The position numbers and the translations under genes are program-made. From Vandiemenella viatica (lineage: Eukaryota > Arthropoda > Insecta > Orthoptera > Morabidae), in contig CM061914.1 in the NCBI GenBank assembly GCA_031002005.1, positions 12,944,148 to 13,008,147 of the forward strand: a stretch of DNA of 64,000 nt, written 5' to 3'. The notes under the pieces are model-generated. The model ran no database searches. It was not told where the DNA came from and saw only the letters and a list, made by a program, of their open reading frames with translations. This document shows positions 1 to 11,552 of this stretch, piece after piece. The number at the start of each line of letters is the position of its first letter. The first letter of the stretch is position 1.

Positions 1-292
1 CTAGTGGTCGTAATGAAATGGTGACAGGGTTTCTATTGGCTGCGCATTCCGCACCTGTCTTAGCCGCCTTACCTAACCTGGTAGTCCTGCCAGGTACAGG
101 TGACCTACAGATTAGTCTGGAATCCGAAAAACGGAAGCGTTCTGGCGTACTTAACATTACACAATAGGCTGTGTCAGAGGTGAAAGTCGGGTTAAGGGTC
201 TATGAAAATACCCGCGAGACAGGGACTCAAATCAGGGACCAGTCAAACACCTTAACCACTGAGCCACCAGACCGCTACTGATGTACTGGTAA
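1..292 (-). repeat. tRNA-derived SINE (family B), near full length
   Basis: Read on the minus strand, this starts with a tRNA-like head near 285-190. The head has a box A-like stretch (tggctcagtggttaagg) and a box B-like stretch (gatttgagtccc). A body follows that is recognisably the same as 20985-21313 (plus strand) and its mirror copy near 32625-32950: shared blocks include a stretch around tccgttnttcgga and the terminal gcggaatgcgcag. The match is diverged, so this is an old copy. It may continue left of the window. Confidence 0.7.
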
Positions 293-429
293 CATTAACT
301 TCTCGGTGAGGCGAATTATAAGATTTTTACTCATCCAAAATCGCCCAACGCGCCTAAAGAAGTTTTCACTTCAAAAACTAAAAATCTAACTTAGTCCACA
401 ACCAGAGGTTGGTCGAATCTTCCTGAAGG

Positions 430-656
430 AGATGTTCCAAGCTATTGTGTCAGAGGCAGGTAGGTCAATTCCTTTTCACGGGAGCCTGCAGTTTAACGTG
501 GATTCAGAACCACTGAACATACCGGCATACATATCTGATTAAACAATCAGATAAAACTCCTAAAGTGCCTACTCATCACGTGATTTTAACGCGGGACCGG
601 AGAGAGAAACTTTCGGAAGAATGCGCTTTAACCGCTGAGCTATCAGACCGCAGTAG
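430..656 (-). repeat. Second tRNA-like SINE head with body (family C)
   Basis: On the minus strand a tRNA-like segment begins near 656, with the box A-like stretch tgatagctcagcggttaa. A GC-rich arm and about 150 bases of body follow. The box B is weaker than in the neighbouring SINE at 1-292. No target duplication is visible. It could also be an old tRNA pseudogene with unrelated flanking sequence. Confidence 0.45.
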
Positions 657-1635
657 GAGGGGATTAAGAGAGCAAGCCTGATAAGCTCTTTGGACAACCG
701 TAAAGAGACTCCACTCGTCCGCGTGACGTCACAAAGTTCTTTGGACGGTCAAGATGGCGGGTGCAGTGTTGCCACATTGACGGCATGACGACGGCATATT
801 TCAAATTAAACATATATAACTGTTATTTAGTCTTTATTCTAGCTGTTATTTCACTTATCTGCAACAATGTTAATCTGAAATCAGCGATATTATTTACGAT
901 TGTGTCCTATGTGATGTAGATATTCCAGCTGCACAAATGTTGCAATGTAGCATGTACACACATCCTGACACCAGGTGTCTCCACCGAACAGCGCATGACA
1001 CGAGAAACTTCATCTGCGCATGCGCCGGCCAGAGATATTCCACTTCGCCACGAAATCTTCTATCTTGTCTTGCGGGGGAAAACCCTAGCCTAAGGCGTAT
1101 TGCACAGGTGTCGTCGGTCGACATGTACGCACTTGCTCGGCGCCGAGACCCTGTTGCGACATGCGCGATAACTTGCATAACTCTCGCTAGAGGTCAGCAC
1201 ACGGTAGTAGACATTTGCCGCTAGATGGTGCGGGTGTCCCAATATGCGTGAAATATTTCGACGTTTGCTCGGGAGTCCGACAGGTTACGAAATGGCTCCA
1301 TTACAGAGCGATACAGCTAGGCCATCCACCATTATGAAAGCATAGCTGGCGGACAAAGAAATTAGGGCGTCCAATACATATTGCAGAGTCTCAGGCTTGC
1401 AAAAAATTTCATGTGTATTTGTTATATGTTCAGGTGTCCTGCTATCGGGTTGCGCCATCGAAACCGTTCCAGCAGGATACATAGAAATTCACTGCGGTTC
1501 AAGAAGAAATTATTACGAGATGAGAATAATTATTATACGTTTTAAACGTAAAAGTTACGCTTTCTCATGGTCTATGTCTATTTTTTAATTAAATACAAAG
1601 ACTCAAGCAGTTTTTCTGTTCGCCCAGAATGAAAA
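657..1635. other. No recognisable gene
   Basis: Open frames here are short, overlap on both strands and show no recognisable domain. Around 720-760 there is a CRE-like TGACGTCA and a YY1/Pho-like AAGATGGCGG. A comparable combination (GGCCATCTTGG, then TGACGTCA) lies at 15300-15365, just outside the other end of palindrome 1. This could be promoter-like or a diverged repeat. Confidence 0.4.
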
Positions 1636-1736
1636 CATCTTGGCTACTATCGACACACAGTAAAATATTTTCTTCGGTACTTAAGCGTAAATCATTGCAA
1701 TTTTACTAAAAACAAAAAAGTCCACATTAAAACGAC

Positions 1737-1800
1737 CTCGGCAGTGTTGGGGCTAGAGTGCCGAAGGTCGCCGGTTCGAGTCCGGCCGCGGTGTTTAAGT
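1737..1800 (+). repeat. tRNA-like fragment in palindrome 1 arm (mirror near 14960-15005)
   Basis: The stretch gccggttcgagtccggccgc carries a good box B and T-arm-like pairing, followed by the end of an acceptor-like segment. No complete cloverleaf or box A is seen, so it is a tRNA or SINE remnant, not a tRNA gene. The same box B region recurs in shortened form near 2128-2145, followed in both cases by similar downstream sequence (gccgcaaag...taatttccacgcct). Confidence 0.5.
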
Positions 1801-1961
1801 GTTTTGTGAAAAAGCCGCAAAGTTACATAATTTCCACGCCTAAAAAATAATTTGAAAAGCATACATTCTCCTTTTAACGTTCGATATGGAAAAAAAACAG
1901 TCATAAACTCCAGATATAAAACCGAGTAAGAATTCTATGTGTACCTGTTTTCATGAAATTA

Positions 1962-3300
1962 TTTAGCGTTCTGGCCTTGCATTCGGGAGGACGGCGGTTC
2001 CGGGGCATCCAGATTTGGGTTTTCCATGGTTTCCAAATCACTCCAGCAAATGCCGGGATGCTTCCTTTAAAAGGACCATGGCCGAATTCCTTGCCCCCCT
2101 TCCTTTCCCGTCTCTAAAGACTTCGAGTCGGCCGCGGTGTTAATGTTTTGTGGAAAAGCCGCAAAGTACGTAATTTCCACGCCTCGAAAAGCATAAATGT
2201 TTCCTTTTAACGGGAAAAAAAGGTCATAAACTCCAGATATAAATTCTATGTGTACCTGTTTTCATGAAATTATTTAGCGTTCTTGCCTCTCATTCGGGAG
2301 GACGGAGGTTCCAGGCATCCATGGTTTCCCCCAGGTGAATGCCGGGGATGCTACCTTCAAAAGGCCATGGCCGAATTCCTTCCCATCCTTTCCCGTCTCT
2401 AAAGACCTCGCTGTTAACATAAATTCCGTTCATCGAAGCAGGCAGACATTAAAAATTAATTCACCGACGAAGAGACGGGAAACAAACTCACTTTTTCATT
2501 ATGAACAATATAATATAACTCACGAGTGTCACCTACAGTCCGTGTATTTTAAAGGATGTATTAAATTAGGGGTATTTATATTTTTATTTATATTTCTCGT
2601 GTCCAGGACATAACAAGTTGAAAAAACAAATAACATTAATTAATTAATATTAACTATAAACACAATTATATAGAATGTGACCAGAATTCCGCAATCTTGA
2701 TGGCCTTCTCGTTTGCCCTGTAAAGGTCGTCGATATTGCAGGTTTCAGGGAGATTCCTGCATATCAGAAGATGTTGTGGGTTCTGAAGCTCACCACATTC
2801 ACATAGATCGTTGTCATTAGTGTACCCCCATTTTTTAAATATTATATTTACATCGGGACACTTCAGTTCTTAGTCTGTTTAGAGCCTTCCATATAGCATA
2901 TGGCTGATTACATCCCGCAGCCGGTGCCTCTTTGATGTTCCTCCACCAGGACAAATTTCAAAATTAGGGGTAATGAAATTGTGTGTCTCCAAGTGAATGC
3001 CGGGGATGCTACCTTCAAAAGGCCATGACCGAATTCATTCCCATTCCTTTCCCCGTCTCTAAAGACCACGTTGTTAGAGAGACGTTAAAAAAAAGTACCT
3101 GTTTTAGCGTTCTGACCTTGTATTCGAGAGGACGGCGTTTCCGGTCATCCAGATTTGGGTTTTCCATGGTTTCCCCAAATCACTCCAGGTGAATGCCGGG
3201 ATGCTTCCTTCAAAGGACATGGCCGAATTCCTTCCCATTCCTTGCTCCCCATCCTTTCCCCATCTCAAAATGCCAGGTTGTTAGAGAGACGTTAAAAAGT
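1962..3300 (+). repeat. Cluster of truncated SINE A pieces in palindrome 1 left arm
   Basis: At least four partial copies of the main SINE lie here at about 1962-2130, 2268-2415, 2985-3095 and 3105-3300. Each has parts of the core (ccatggtttcc, gaatgccgggatgcttcc, catggccgaattcc). Two are preceded by the same non-SINE sequence (ttcatgaaattatttagcgt near 1953 and 2258). A non-SINE block containing catcgaagcaggcagacatt occurs near 2433 and again near 3463. The cluster has therefore grown by segmental duplication, not only by independent insertion. The mirror images lie at about 13440-14780. Confidence 0.75.
2667..2957 (-). pseudogene. Non-LTR retrotransposon ORF2 C-terminus (palindrome 1 left arm)
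   Basis: The minus strand encodes the tail of a non-LTR retrotransposon polyprotein. A first segment reads ...IWKALNRLRTEVSRCK, then after a frameshift comes a Cys/His tail with LCECGELQNPQHLLICRN and a stop after ...EFWSHSI. A C-x-C-G-x(5-7)-H-L-x(2)-C arrangement after an LNRLRT-type stretch is typical of the C-terminus of several non-LTR clades. The 5' part of the element is missing, so this is a dead fragment. The mirrored copy is at 13785-14075. Confidence 0.7.
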
Positions 3301-4774
3301 TTAAAAAATGAAATTATTGTGATAAAGTATAGCAATACCACACATACGTTATTCCTTTCAAAATTCGTAGCCTCAAAAACCCATCAATGGTGAAATCCTT
3401 TCATTGAAACCGAGAGACATTCACCGATGAAGGTAGGGAAAACCATAAAAAAATTCCGTTCATCGAAGCAGGCAGACATTAAAAATTAATACACCGACGA
3501 AGAGACGGGAAACAAACTCAATTAGTCACATCATGTTGGATTCGTTATAAACAATTTAATATAGCTCGCGAGTGTCACCTACATTCCGTGTATTTTAAAG
3601 GATGTATTAAATTATGTGTAATGAAACACAGACACTTTTTGGACTCAAAGAGGCATTGAAGGGGTTTACTGATGGATGTAAGTATAACCTCGATTGGTTG
3701 AGAGCCTCTAAACTAAAGCAAAGTTGTCGATTTGAAAACCAGGCTCGTAATTGTTGCCATCCAGGTCAAACCTTTGTCGTTTGTCTATCCAGGCCAATCT
3801 ATGTATCAATTCTGTTATGCTTTCGTAAGCAATCACAAATTGAGTGTCCTTAGCTGTACTTTGTCTAAAATTCCAATAAATCCCTTGTGACACATCAGTG
3901 ATTGACACCTTTAACTGTATTTTACAGTACAGCACTTATGTTCCAGGAACGAAATACCGTCTGTTAATCTTACTAATTTCACACCTGTGGAATCTAAGTA
4001 CGCCAGTCCTATGTGATAAAAAAATCGAGTCACGCTAAGCACAGAACATGCCTGAGACCATCGCCTGTGACCAAGGTGGAGATATAGAAGATTTACACAC
4101 TCCCTTATAGAAGAAATCCAGTGCACTATTCCTAATTCTTTCACCAAGAGCCACCTCTAGCCTCATCGCCAACATACCCACAACACTTCCCCAAACTTCA
4201 TTCTGTTTTCCAATGATTCCCACTCCAATCCCTGATCAGTTACCTTTTTTTCGTGCGTTAAAGTAAACCAAAAATTCGCAGAGTCTTCTGCTAATCAGTA
4301 GCCAGGTACCAAAATGTCCATTTAAGGTCGTTCTACTGCAGTTTTCCAGGAAAATTCTCCCCTTTTCCAGGAAATTATTTTTCAATAAATCAGGACCCAG
4401 GGGAGTTCTCCATTCGGTTTAAAATGTTCCCATCTAACACCAACCTTCGGATTCAGGACCAAGTGTGACATTTGTTTATAATTGCATGCTTCATCCAACT
4501 AACCACGATAAAAGTGACATAATGCCGTTAGCTAACTTGGTCATCAAACAGACATCATAACCCACATTTTCATAGAAGACCCCCACACATCGACAAGTAT
4601 CCATAGGTGCAGACACTAGTTCTATTGCGCCGAAGATAGTACCCACGCTTGAATTGTCGTAAATTGTTAGATCAAAGTGGGTGTTTGGATATTTTATCCA
4701 CTCAGGCCTCATCATCTAAAGTCTAATGCCAGATTGTGGTCATTGCCAACTTAGGCTCCATACACCACTCAGAA

Positions 4775-4930
4775 TTATTCCTCCAATATCCATTCTAACA
4801 GCATTATACACCACATACAGCCCCTGACACTCTTCCAATCTCCCAATGACATCCAGTCCAGTTCCTTTATTAAGGCACTTGTTGAATATTTTCCACTAAT
4901 AAATCTTGCTGCCATATTTTGCACCTTGCA
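4775..4930 (-). pseudogene. Second non-LTR retrotransposon fragment (left arm; mirror 11838-11990 plus)
   Basis: Translated on the minus strand this reads AARFISGKYST...LIKELDW.SLGDWKS. It matches the region just after the reverse transcriptase of many CR1/Jockey-like elements, where an alanine-arginine-rich start, a short Ser/Thr stretch and an L-x-W-x-S-L motif are usual. About 50 codons are readable before stops. The neighbouring short frames on the same strand (to about 3700) show no recognisable domain. The mirror copy in the right arm, 11838-11990, gives the same reading on the plus strand. Confidence 0.6.
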
Positions 4931-5207
4931 TTTGATGTACTAAGAATTTGGACTCCATACTACACTATTTACAAACAATGGTCTGATTGTGGGTTTGTAT
5001 CCAAGTCCTTCGCTTCTCTGGTACATTCCCTCATCACCCTCTCTGTTAAATGATTTTTATGTAGTGAAAAACGTGAGAAACACAATTCGTATGCCAACAC
5101 AACCGGCAGTAAACTGTAAAGAGTACAGTCAAATGGGAGATTGCCTAAGCCCTGAAGCAATGGTTAGAAGCACACGTTGATGGTGAGCATAATTCTATAA
5201 CCATATA

Positions 5208-5458
5208 ACCGAGCGTGGTGGTGTAACGGATAGCGTTCTGGCCTCGCATTCGGGAGGACGGCGGTTCGAATCCCCGTCCGGGCATCCAGATTTCGGTTTT
5301 CCATGGTTTCCCCAAATCACTCCAGGTGAATGCCGGGATGCTTCCTTCAAAAGGCCATGGCCGAATTCCTTCCCATTCCTTGCCCCCATCCTTTCCCGTC
5401 TCTAAAGACCACGTTGTTAAAAAGGGACGTTAAACTGTTACAAAAAAAAAATAAAAAA
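5208..5458 (+). repeat. Full-length SINE A with 12-bp target duplication (palindrome 1 left arm)
   Basis: This is a tRNA-derived SINE. Box A lies in gagcgtggtggtgtaacgg and box B in ggttcgaatcc. A conserved body follows (ccatggtttcc, gaatgccgggatgc, catggccgaattcc) and then an A-rich tail. It is flanked by a perfect 12-bp duplication TATAACCATATA at 5196-5207 and 5459-5470. This copy defines the ends and the 251-bp length of the family in this window. Confidence 0.92.
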
Positions 5459-5499
5459 TATAACCATATATTTTAGACTCAAATTAACAGAGGAAGTAG

Positions 5500-8110
5500 A
5501 CACACGCACACACTTGTACATACATACAGCGAGGTCGACAGAACTAACAGCAAGCATCATGGAAACGATGAAGTGGGGGCAGAATTGTCGTTACCACTGA
5601 TTAACTGGACAGAACTATCGTTACCAAAATCATCAGACAGACGAGGTATCACCATACTTACGCTTACATGCACAAAGAGAGACGCAGATACACATGTCCA
5701 AGACTACAGAGAGTTCAACACAACTACCGGTACCAATCATGGAAACAAAAAAGTGGTGTAGTACTCTCTTGCATCATGACTGGCTGAAAAACAGAAGTCT
5801 CCTTACATATCATCAGCCTGGCGAGATAGAAGGTGTGCAAAAGATGGCATGTTTTCACAATAAACCTAAGTGTTTATACCATAAATAGTGTTCATCACGC
5901 CCAGTTGATTACATTTACCATCAACACGTCTCTCCCACACCGCAACCATTTCTACCATTCAGTAAAAAAAAGTGACGCAGGTACCATGAGTTGCAATAGA
6001 CACTTGACTATCAGATCTCACCCACAAATCCATATATCTCAATACACTAGCACAAACAAACATAAGTGGAGGGGCAGCAAAATCATTCGTCCAGACAGAC
6101 ATTTTTATAGAAGGTATCACCATATTTACGCATACAGACACAGAGAGAGACGCACAAACACTCACATTTCCATGCCTTCAGCGAGCTAGACACAACATCC
6201 AACCCCAATCATGGCGACGAAAAAGTGGGGTAGAACCCCCCCATGGCTCATAACTGACCAAAAAATCATCAGTAACATATGTTCCAGGCACCATACTCTT
6301 CACATCAACATCATCTCATTTATTTCACACTACAGACCTCACTACCATCCAGTATCATGTGTGCTAGGTACAAAACTGTTCACATCAGCACCAACACGTC
6401 TATCCCACACCTAAGCTTTTTCTGCCATTCAGTAACATGTGCCCCCCATGTACCACGAGTAGCAGTAGACACTTGGTCATCAGACAGATATCATAACTCC
6501 CATATTCATACTAGGTCTCACCCACAAATCCATATGTCACCTCACACAAGCATAAGTGCAGGAACAGCACATCATACATCCAGACAAACGAGATAATGGA
6601 AGGTATCTCCATATTTACGCAAAAAAACACACAGAGATAGAGACGCATACACACGTACATTTCCATGCCTATAGCGATCTCGACTCAACAACTAGCCCAA
6701 TCATGGCAACGAAAAAGTGGAACAGAACACCCATGACTGGCCAAAAATCATAGAAAGACACACATGTCAATGCATTCACACAGTTCCATTCATCACCACA
6801 CATAACTGGAGGAAAGAGACCGAACATGCTAGATCCAAACTGAAGAGTTACAGGATGTGTGAAGTTTGAAATCACAGCCACATCTCTCCCACACCGCAAC
6901 CCTTTCTGTCATTTAGTAACATGTGACCCAGGTACCATGAGTTACAATAGACACTTGTCTATCAGACGGATATCATAACCTCCATATTCATACTAGGTCT
7001 CACCCACAAACCCATACGTCTCCACACAAGCACAAACATATGGGAGGAACAGCAATTCATACATCCAGATAAATGAGTTTAAGGAAGGTATCACCATACT
7101 TACGCATACAGACACAGAGAAAGACGCACACAGACACATATATCCATGCCTACAGCGAGCTCAACATAACAACCAGCAAGAAAAAGTGGGACAGAACCCC
7201 CATGGCTCAAGACTGACAAAAAAAATCATCATTAACATGTGTTCCAAGTAACAAACTCCTCACATCAAAATCATATCATTTAACTTACACTACAGACCTC
7301 TCTGCCATTCAGTATCGTTGGTAATATGTACAAAGCTGTTCACATGATCAGCACCACCTCTATCCCACGCCACAAGCCTTTTCTGCTGTTCAGTAATATT
7401 TGTCCGACGTACCACGAGTAGCAGTAGACACTTGGTCATCAGACAAATATCATAACTCCCATACTCATACTAGGTCTCACACACAAACATAACTGACCAA
7501 AAAACCATCAGACAGACGTTAGAGTGTGTGCAATGGATGACATGTTTTTGCCATGCACCTCAGTACTTATCACATTATCAATTAATTACATCAACACATA
7601 GGTAGCCAGTCATTGTGAAATCTCAAAGTCGACTAGAATCCTATCGGGATAGACACACAACCACATAGAAAGACACACACTCACATGTCCATGCATACAC
7701 ACAGTTACCATACATCACCACACACATACACGTAACTGGAGGAAAAGGACTGAACACCCTAGGTCCAGACTGAATAGCTACAGGATGTGCGAAATATTTC
7801 ATTTCTTTGCCACAAACCTCGGTGCTTCATCATACCCAAATGATTACATCTACATAGGTGGCCACTGATGGAAAAATCTCAAGTAGACTCCTACCACCAT
7901 AATTACACACATAACCTCACAGGAACACGCGCACACACACATACAGTATGTCCATGCATATACCACAATTTCATAAGTTACCACATACATACAAGTAACT
8001 GCAGGAAAGGGACCCGACACACGACGTCCACACCGAAGTGTTACATGATAAGGCAGGCGATAGTATGTCTTTCCAATGCACATCAGTGCTCACCACACTT
8101 AACTTGATTT
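5500..8110. repeat. CA/GT-rich long-unit tandem repeat block (left arm; mirror about 8660-11265)
   Basis: A degenerate tandem array built on a unit of roughly 470-490 bp. The landmark atcatggnnacgaaaaagtgg recurs near 5557, 5738, 6209, 6701 and, shortened, 7185. Other landmarks are cacagagagagacgcac, tctcacccacaaatccata and catcagacagac. The strand is CA-rich and the mirror strand is TG-rich. Numerous short open frames here have Tyr/His/Ser-rich low-complexity translations, and I treat all of them as spurious. Confidence 0.75.
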
Positions 8111-8265
8111 TTAATGTGCCATCAGTATAGCTGGTGGCTGGAACTAAGCTCTTGACAATGTTTGGCCAAAAGTCATTTGTTAATAGCAGCTCATCAAAGA
8201 CAAATTTTGGGATCAACCTGCCCGGGCGGGCGCGGCGGGAGGGGGCCACCCTTCCTCACAGCGGA

Positions 8266-8500
8266 CGCGTACATCATGTAGGTCGGTATACCGGCGGATA
8301 TAACCGCTTACTAGCGCAATGAAATTCCGGTCCTTCAGTCCGTTCCTAAAAATGCGGTTACCGGTAATAGGTCCCGGTCGGGAAACTCCGGTCTTCAGTC
8401 CGGTCCTAAAAATGCGGTTACCGGTAATAGGTCCGGGTCGGGAAACTCCGGTAAACCAACGCGGTCCGCGCTTTTGGACCGGCGTATTACGGTATTTCTA
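8266..8500. repeat. Non-palindromic spacer of palindrome 1 with a 60-bp tandem repeat
   Basis: The spacer contains two complete copies of a 60-61 bp unit starting at 8321 and 8382, plus the start of a third at 8442 (gaaactccggt). Each unit carries aaaatgcggttaccggtaat. It is GC-rich and bounded on both sides by the mirrored block cctgcccgggcgggcgcggc (left copy from about 8217). No coding potential is seen. Confidence 0.85.
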
Positions 8501-11305
8501 TCCGCAGTGGGGAAGGGTGGCCACCTCCCGCCGCGCCCGCCCGGGCAGGTTCACCCAAAATTTGTCTTTGATGAGCTGCTATTAACAAATGACCTTTGGC
8601 CAAAACATTGCCAAGAGCTTAGTTCCAGCCACCAGCTATACTGATGGCACATTAAAAATCAAGTAAGTGTTGTGAGCACTGAGGTGTATTGTAAAGATAT
8701 GCTATCATCTGCCTATCATGTAACACCTTAGTGTGGACGTTGTGTGTCGGGTCCCTTTCCTGCAGTTACTTGTATGTATGTGGTAACTTATGAAATTGTG
8801 GTATATGCATGGACATACTGTATGTGTGTGTGCGCGTGTTCCTGTGTGGTTATGTGTGTAATTATGGTGGTAGGAGTCTACTTGAGATTTTTCCATCAGT
8901 GGCCACCTATGTAGATGTAATCATTTGGGTATGATGAGCACCGAGGTTTGTGGCAAAGAAATGAAATATTTCGCACATCCTGTAGCTATTCAGTCTGGAC
9001 CTATGGTGTTCAGTCCTTTTCCTCCAGTTACGTGTATGTGTGTGGTGATGTATGGTAACTGTGTGTATGCATGGACATGTGAGTGTGTGTCTTTCTATGT
9101 GGTTGTGTGTCTATCACGATAGGATTCTAGTCGACTTTGAGATTTCACAATGACTGGCTACCTATGTGTTGATGTAATTAATTGATAATGTGATAAGTAC
9201 TGAGGTGCATGGCAAAAACATGTCATCCATTGCACACACTCTAACGTCTGTCTGATGGTTTTTTGGTCAGTTATGTTTGTGTGTGAGACCTAGTATGAGT
9301 ATGGGAGTTATGATATTTGTCTGATGACCAAGTGTCTACTGCTACTCGTGGTACGTCGGACAAATATTACTGAACAGCAGAAAAGGCTTGTGGCGTGGGA
9401 TAGAGGTGGTGCTGATCATGTGAACAGCTTTGTACATATTACCAACGATACTGAATGGCAGAGAGGTCTGTAGTGTAAGTTAAATGATATGATTTTGATG
9501 TGAGGAGTTTGTTACTTGGAACACATGTTAATGATGATTTTTTTTTGTCAGTCTTGAGCCATGGGGGTTCTGTCCCACTTTTTCTTGCTGGTTGTTATGT
9601 TGAGCTCGCTGTAGGCATGGATATATGTGTCTGTGTGCGTCTTTCTCTGTGTCTGTATGCGTAAGTATGGTGATACCTTCCTTAAACTCATTTATCTGGA
9701 TGTATGAATTGCTGTTCCTCCCATATGTTTGTGCTTGTGTGGAGACGTATGGGTTTGTGGGTGAGACCTAGTATGAATATGGAGGTTATGATATCCGTCT
9801 GATAGACAAGTGTCTATTGTAACTCATGGTACCTGGGTCACATGTTACTAAATGACAGAAAGGGTTGCGGTGTGGGAGAGATGTGGCTGTGATTTCAAAC
9901 TTCACACATCCTGTAACTCTTCAGTTTGGATCTAGCATGTTCGGTCTCTTTCCTCCAGTTATGTGTGGTGATGAATGGAACTGTGTGAATGCATTGACAT
10001 GTGTGTCTTTCTATGATTTTTGGCCAGTCATGGGTGTTCTGTTCCACTTTTTCGTTGCCATGATTGGGCTAGTTGTTGAGTCGAGATCGCTATAGGCATG
10101 GAAATGTACGTGTGTATGCGTCTCTATCTCTGTGTGTTTTTTTGCGTAAATATGGAGATACCTTCCATTATCTCGTTTGTCTGGATGTATGATGTGCTGT
10201 TCCTGCACTTATGCTTGTGTGAGGTGACATATGGATTTGTGGGTGAGACCTAGTATGAATATGGGAGTTATGATATCTGTCTGATGACCAAGTGTCTACT
10301 GCTACTCGTGGTACATGGGGGGCACATGTTACTGAATGGCAGAAAAAGCTTAGGTGTGGGATAGACGTGTTGGTGCTGATGTGAACAGTTTTGTACCTAG
10401 CACACATGATACTGGATGGTAGTGAGGTCTGTAGTGTGAAATAAATGAGATGATGTTGATGTGAAGAGTATGGTGCCTGGAACATATGTTACTGATGATT
10501 TTTTGGTCAGTTATGAGCCATGGGGGGGTTCTACCCCACTTTTTCGTCGCCATGATTGGGGTTGGATGTTGTGTCTAGCTCGCTGAAGGCATGGAAATGT
10601 GAGTGTTTGTGCGTCTCTCTCTGTGTCTGTATGCGTAAATATGGTGATACCTTCTATAAAAATGTCTGTCTGGACGAATGATTTTGCTGCCCCTCCACTT
10701 ATGTTTGTTTGTGCTAGTGTATTGAGATATATGGATTTGTGGGTGAGATCTGATAGTCAAGTGTCTATTGCAACTCATGGTACCTGCGTCACTTTTTTTT
10801 ACTGAATGGTAGAAATGGTTGCGGTGTGGGAGAGACGTGTTGATGGTAAATGTAATCAACTGGGCGTGATGAACACTATTTATGGTATAAACACTTAGGT
10901 TTATTGTGAAAACATGCCATCTTTTGCACACCTTCTATCTCGCCAGGCTGATGATATGTAAGGAGACTTCTGTTTTTCAGCCAGTCATGATGCAAGAGAG
11001 TACTACACCACTTTTTTGTTTCCATGATTGGTACCGGTAGTTGTGTTGAACTCTCTGTAGTCTTGGACATGTGTATCTGCGTCTCTCTTTGTGCATGTAA
11101 GCGTAAGTATGGTGATACCTCGTCTGTCTGATGATTTTGGTAACGATAGTTCTGTCCAGTTAATCAGTGGTAACGACAATTCTGCCCCCACTTCATCGTT
11201 TCCATGATGCTTGCTGTTAGTTCTGTCGACCTCGCTGTATGTATGTACAAGTGTGTGCGTGTGTCTACTTCCTCTGTTAATTTGAGTCTAAAATATATGG
11301 TTATA

Positions 11306-11552
11306 TTTTTTTTTTTTTGTAACAGTTTAACGTCCCTTTTTAACAACGTGGTCTTTAGAGACGGGAAAGGATGGGGGCAAGGAATGGGAAGGAATTCGGC
11401 CATGGCCTTTTGAAGGAAGCATCCCGGCATTCACCTGGAGTGATTTGGGGAAACCATGGAAAACCGAAATCTGGATGCCCGGACGGGGATTCGAACCGCC
11501 GTCCTCCCGAATGCGAGGCCAGAACGCTATCCGTTACACCACCACGCTCGGT
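11306..11552 (-). repeat. Mirror copy of full-length SINE A (palindrome 1 right arm)
   Basis: Reverse complement of 5208-5458 with the same 12-bp flanking duplication (TATATGGTTATA at 11294-11305 and 11553-11564). The A-rich tail differs by a few bases. Because both arms carry the same insertion with the same duplication, it predates arm duplication or was spread by gene conversion. Confidence 0.92.

Noticed and set aside
1737..1800. Functional tRNA gene
   Set aside because: Box B and a T-arm-like stem are present, but no complete cloverleaf, D-arm or anticodon arm can be drawn. The right-arm copy lacks ten bases.
5833..8110. Many Tyr/His/Ser-rich frames of 60-118 codons
   Set aside because: They lie in a CA-rich tandem block and are repeated with the block. 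Composition is low-complexity and no domain is present.
8319..8585. Frame of 88 codons with internal repeats at the palindrome 1 centre
   Set aside because: It is the translation of the 60-bp tandem unit and the mirrored CG-rich block. No start context or domain.
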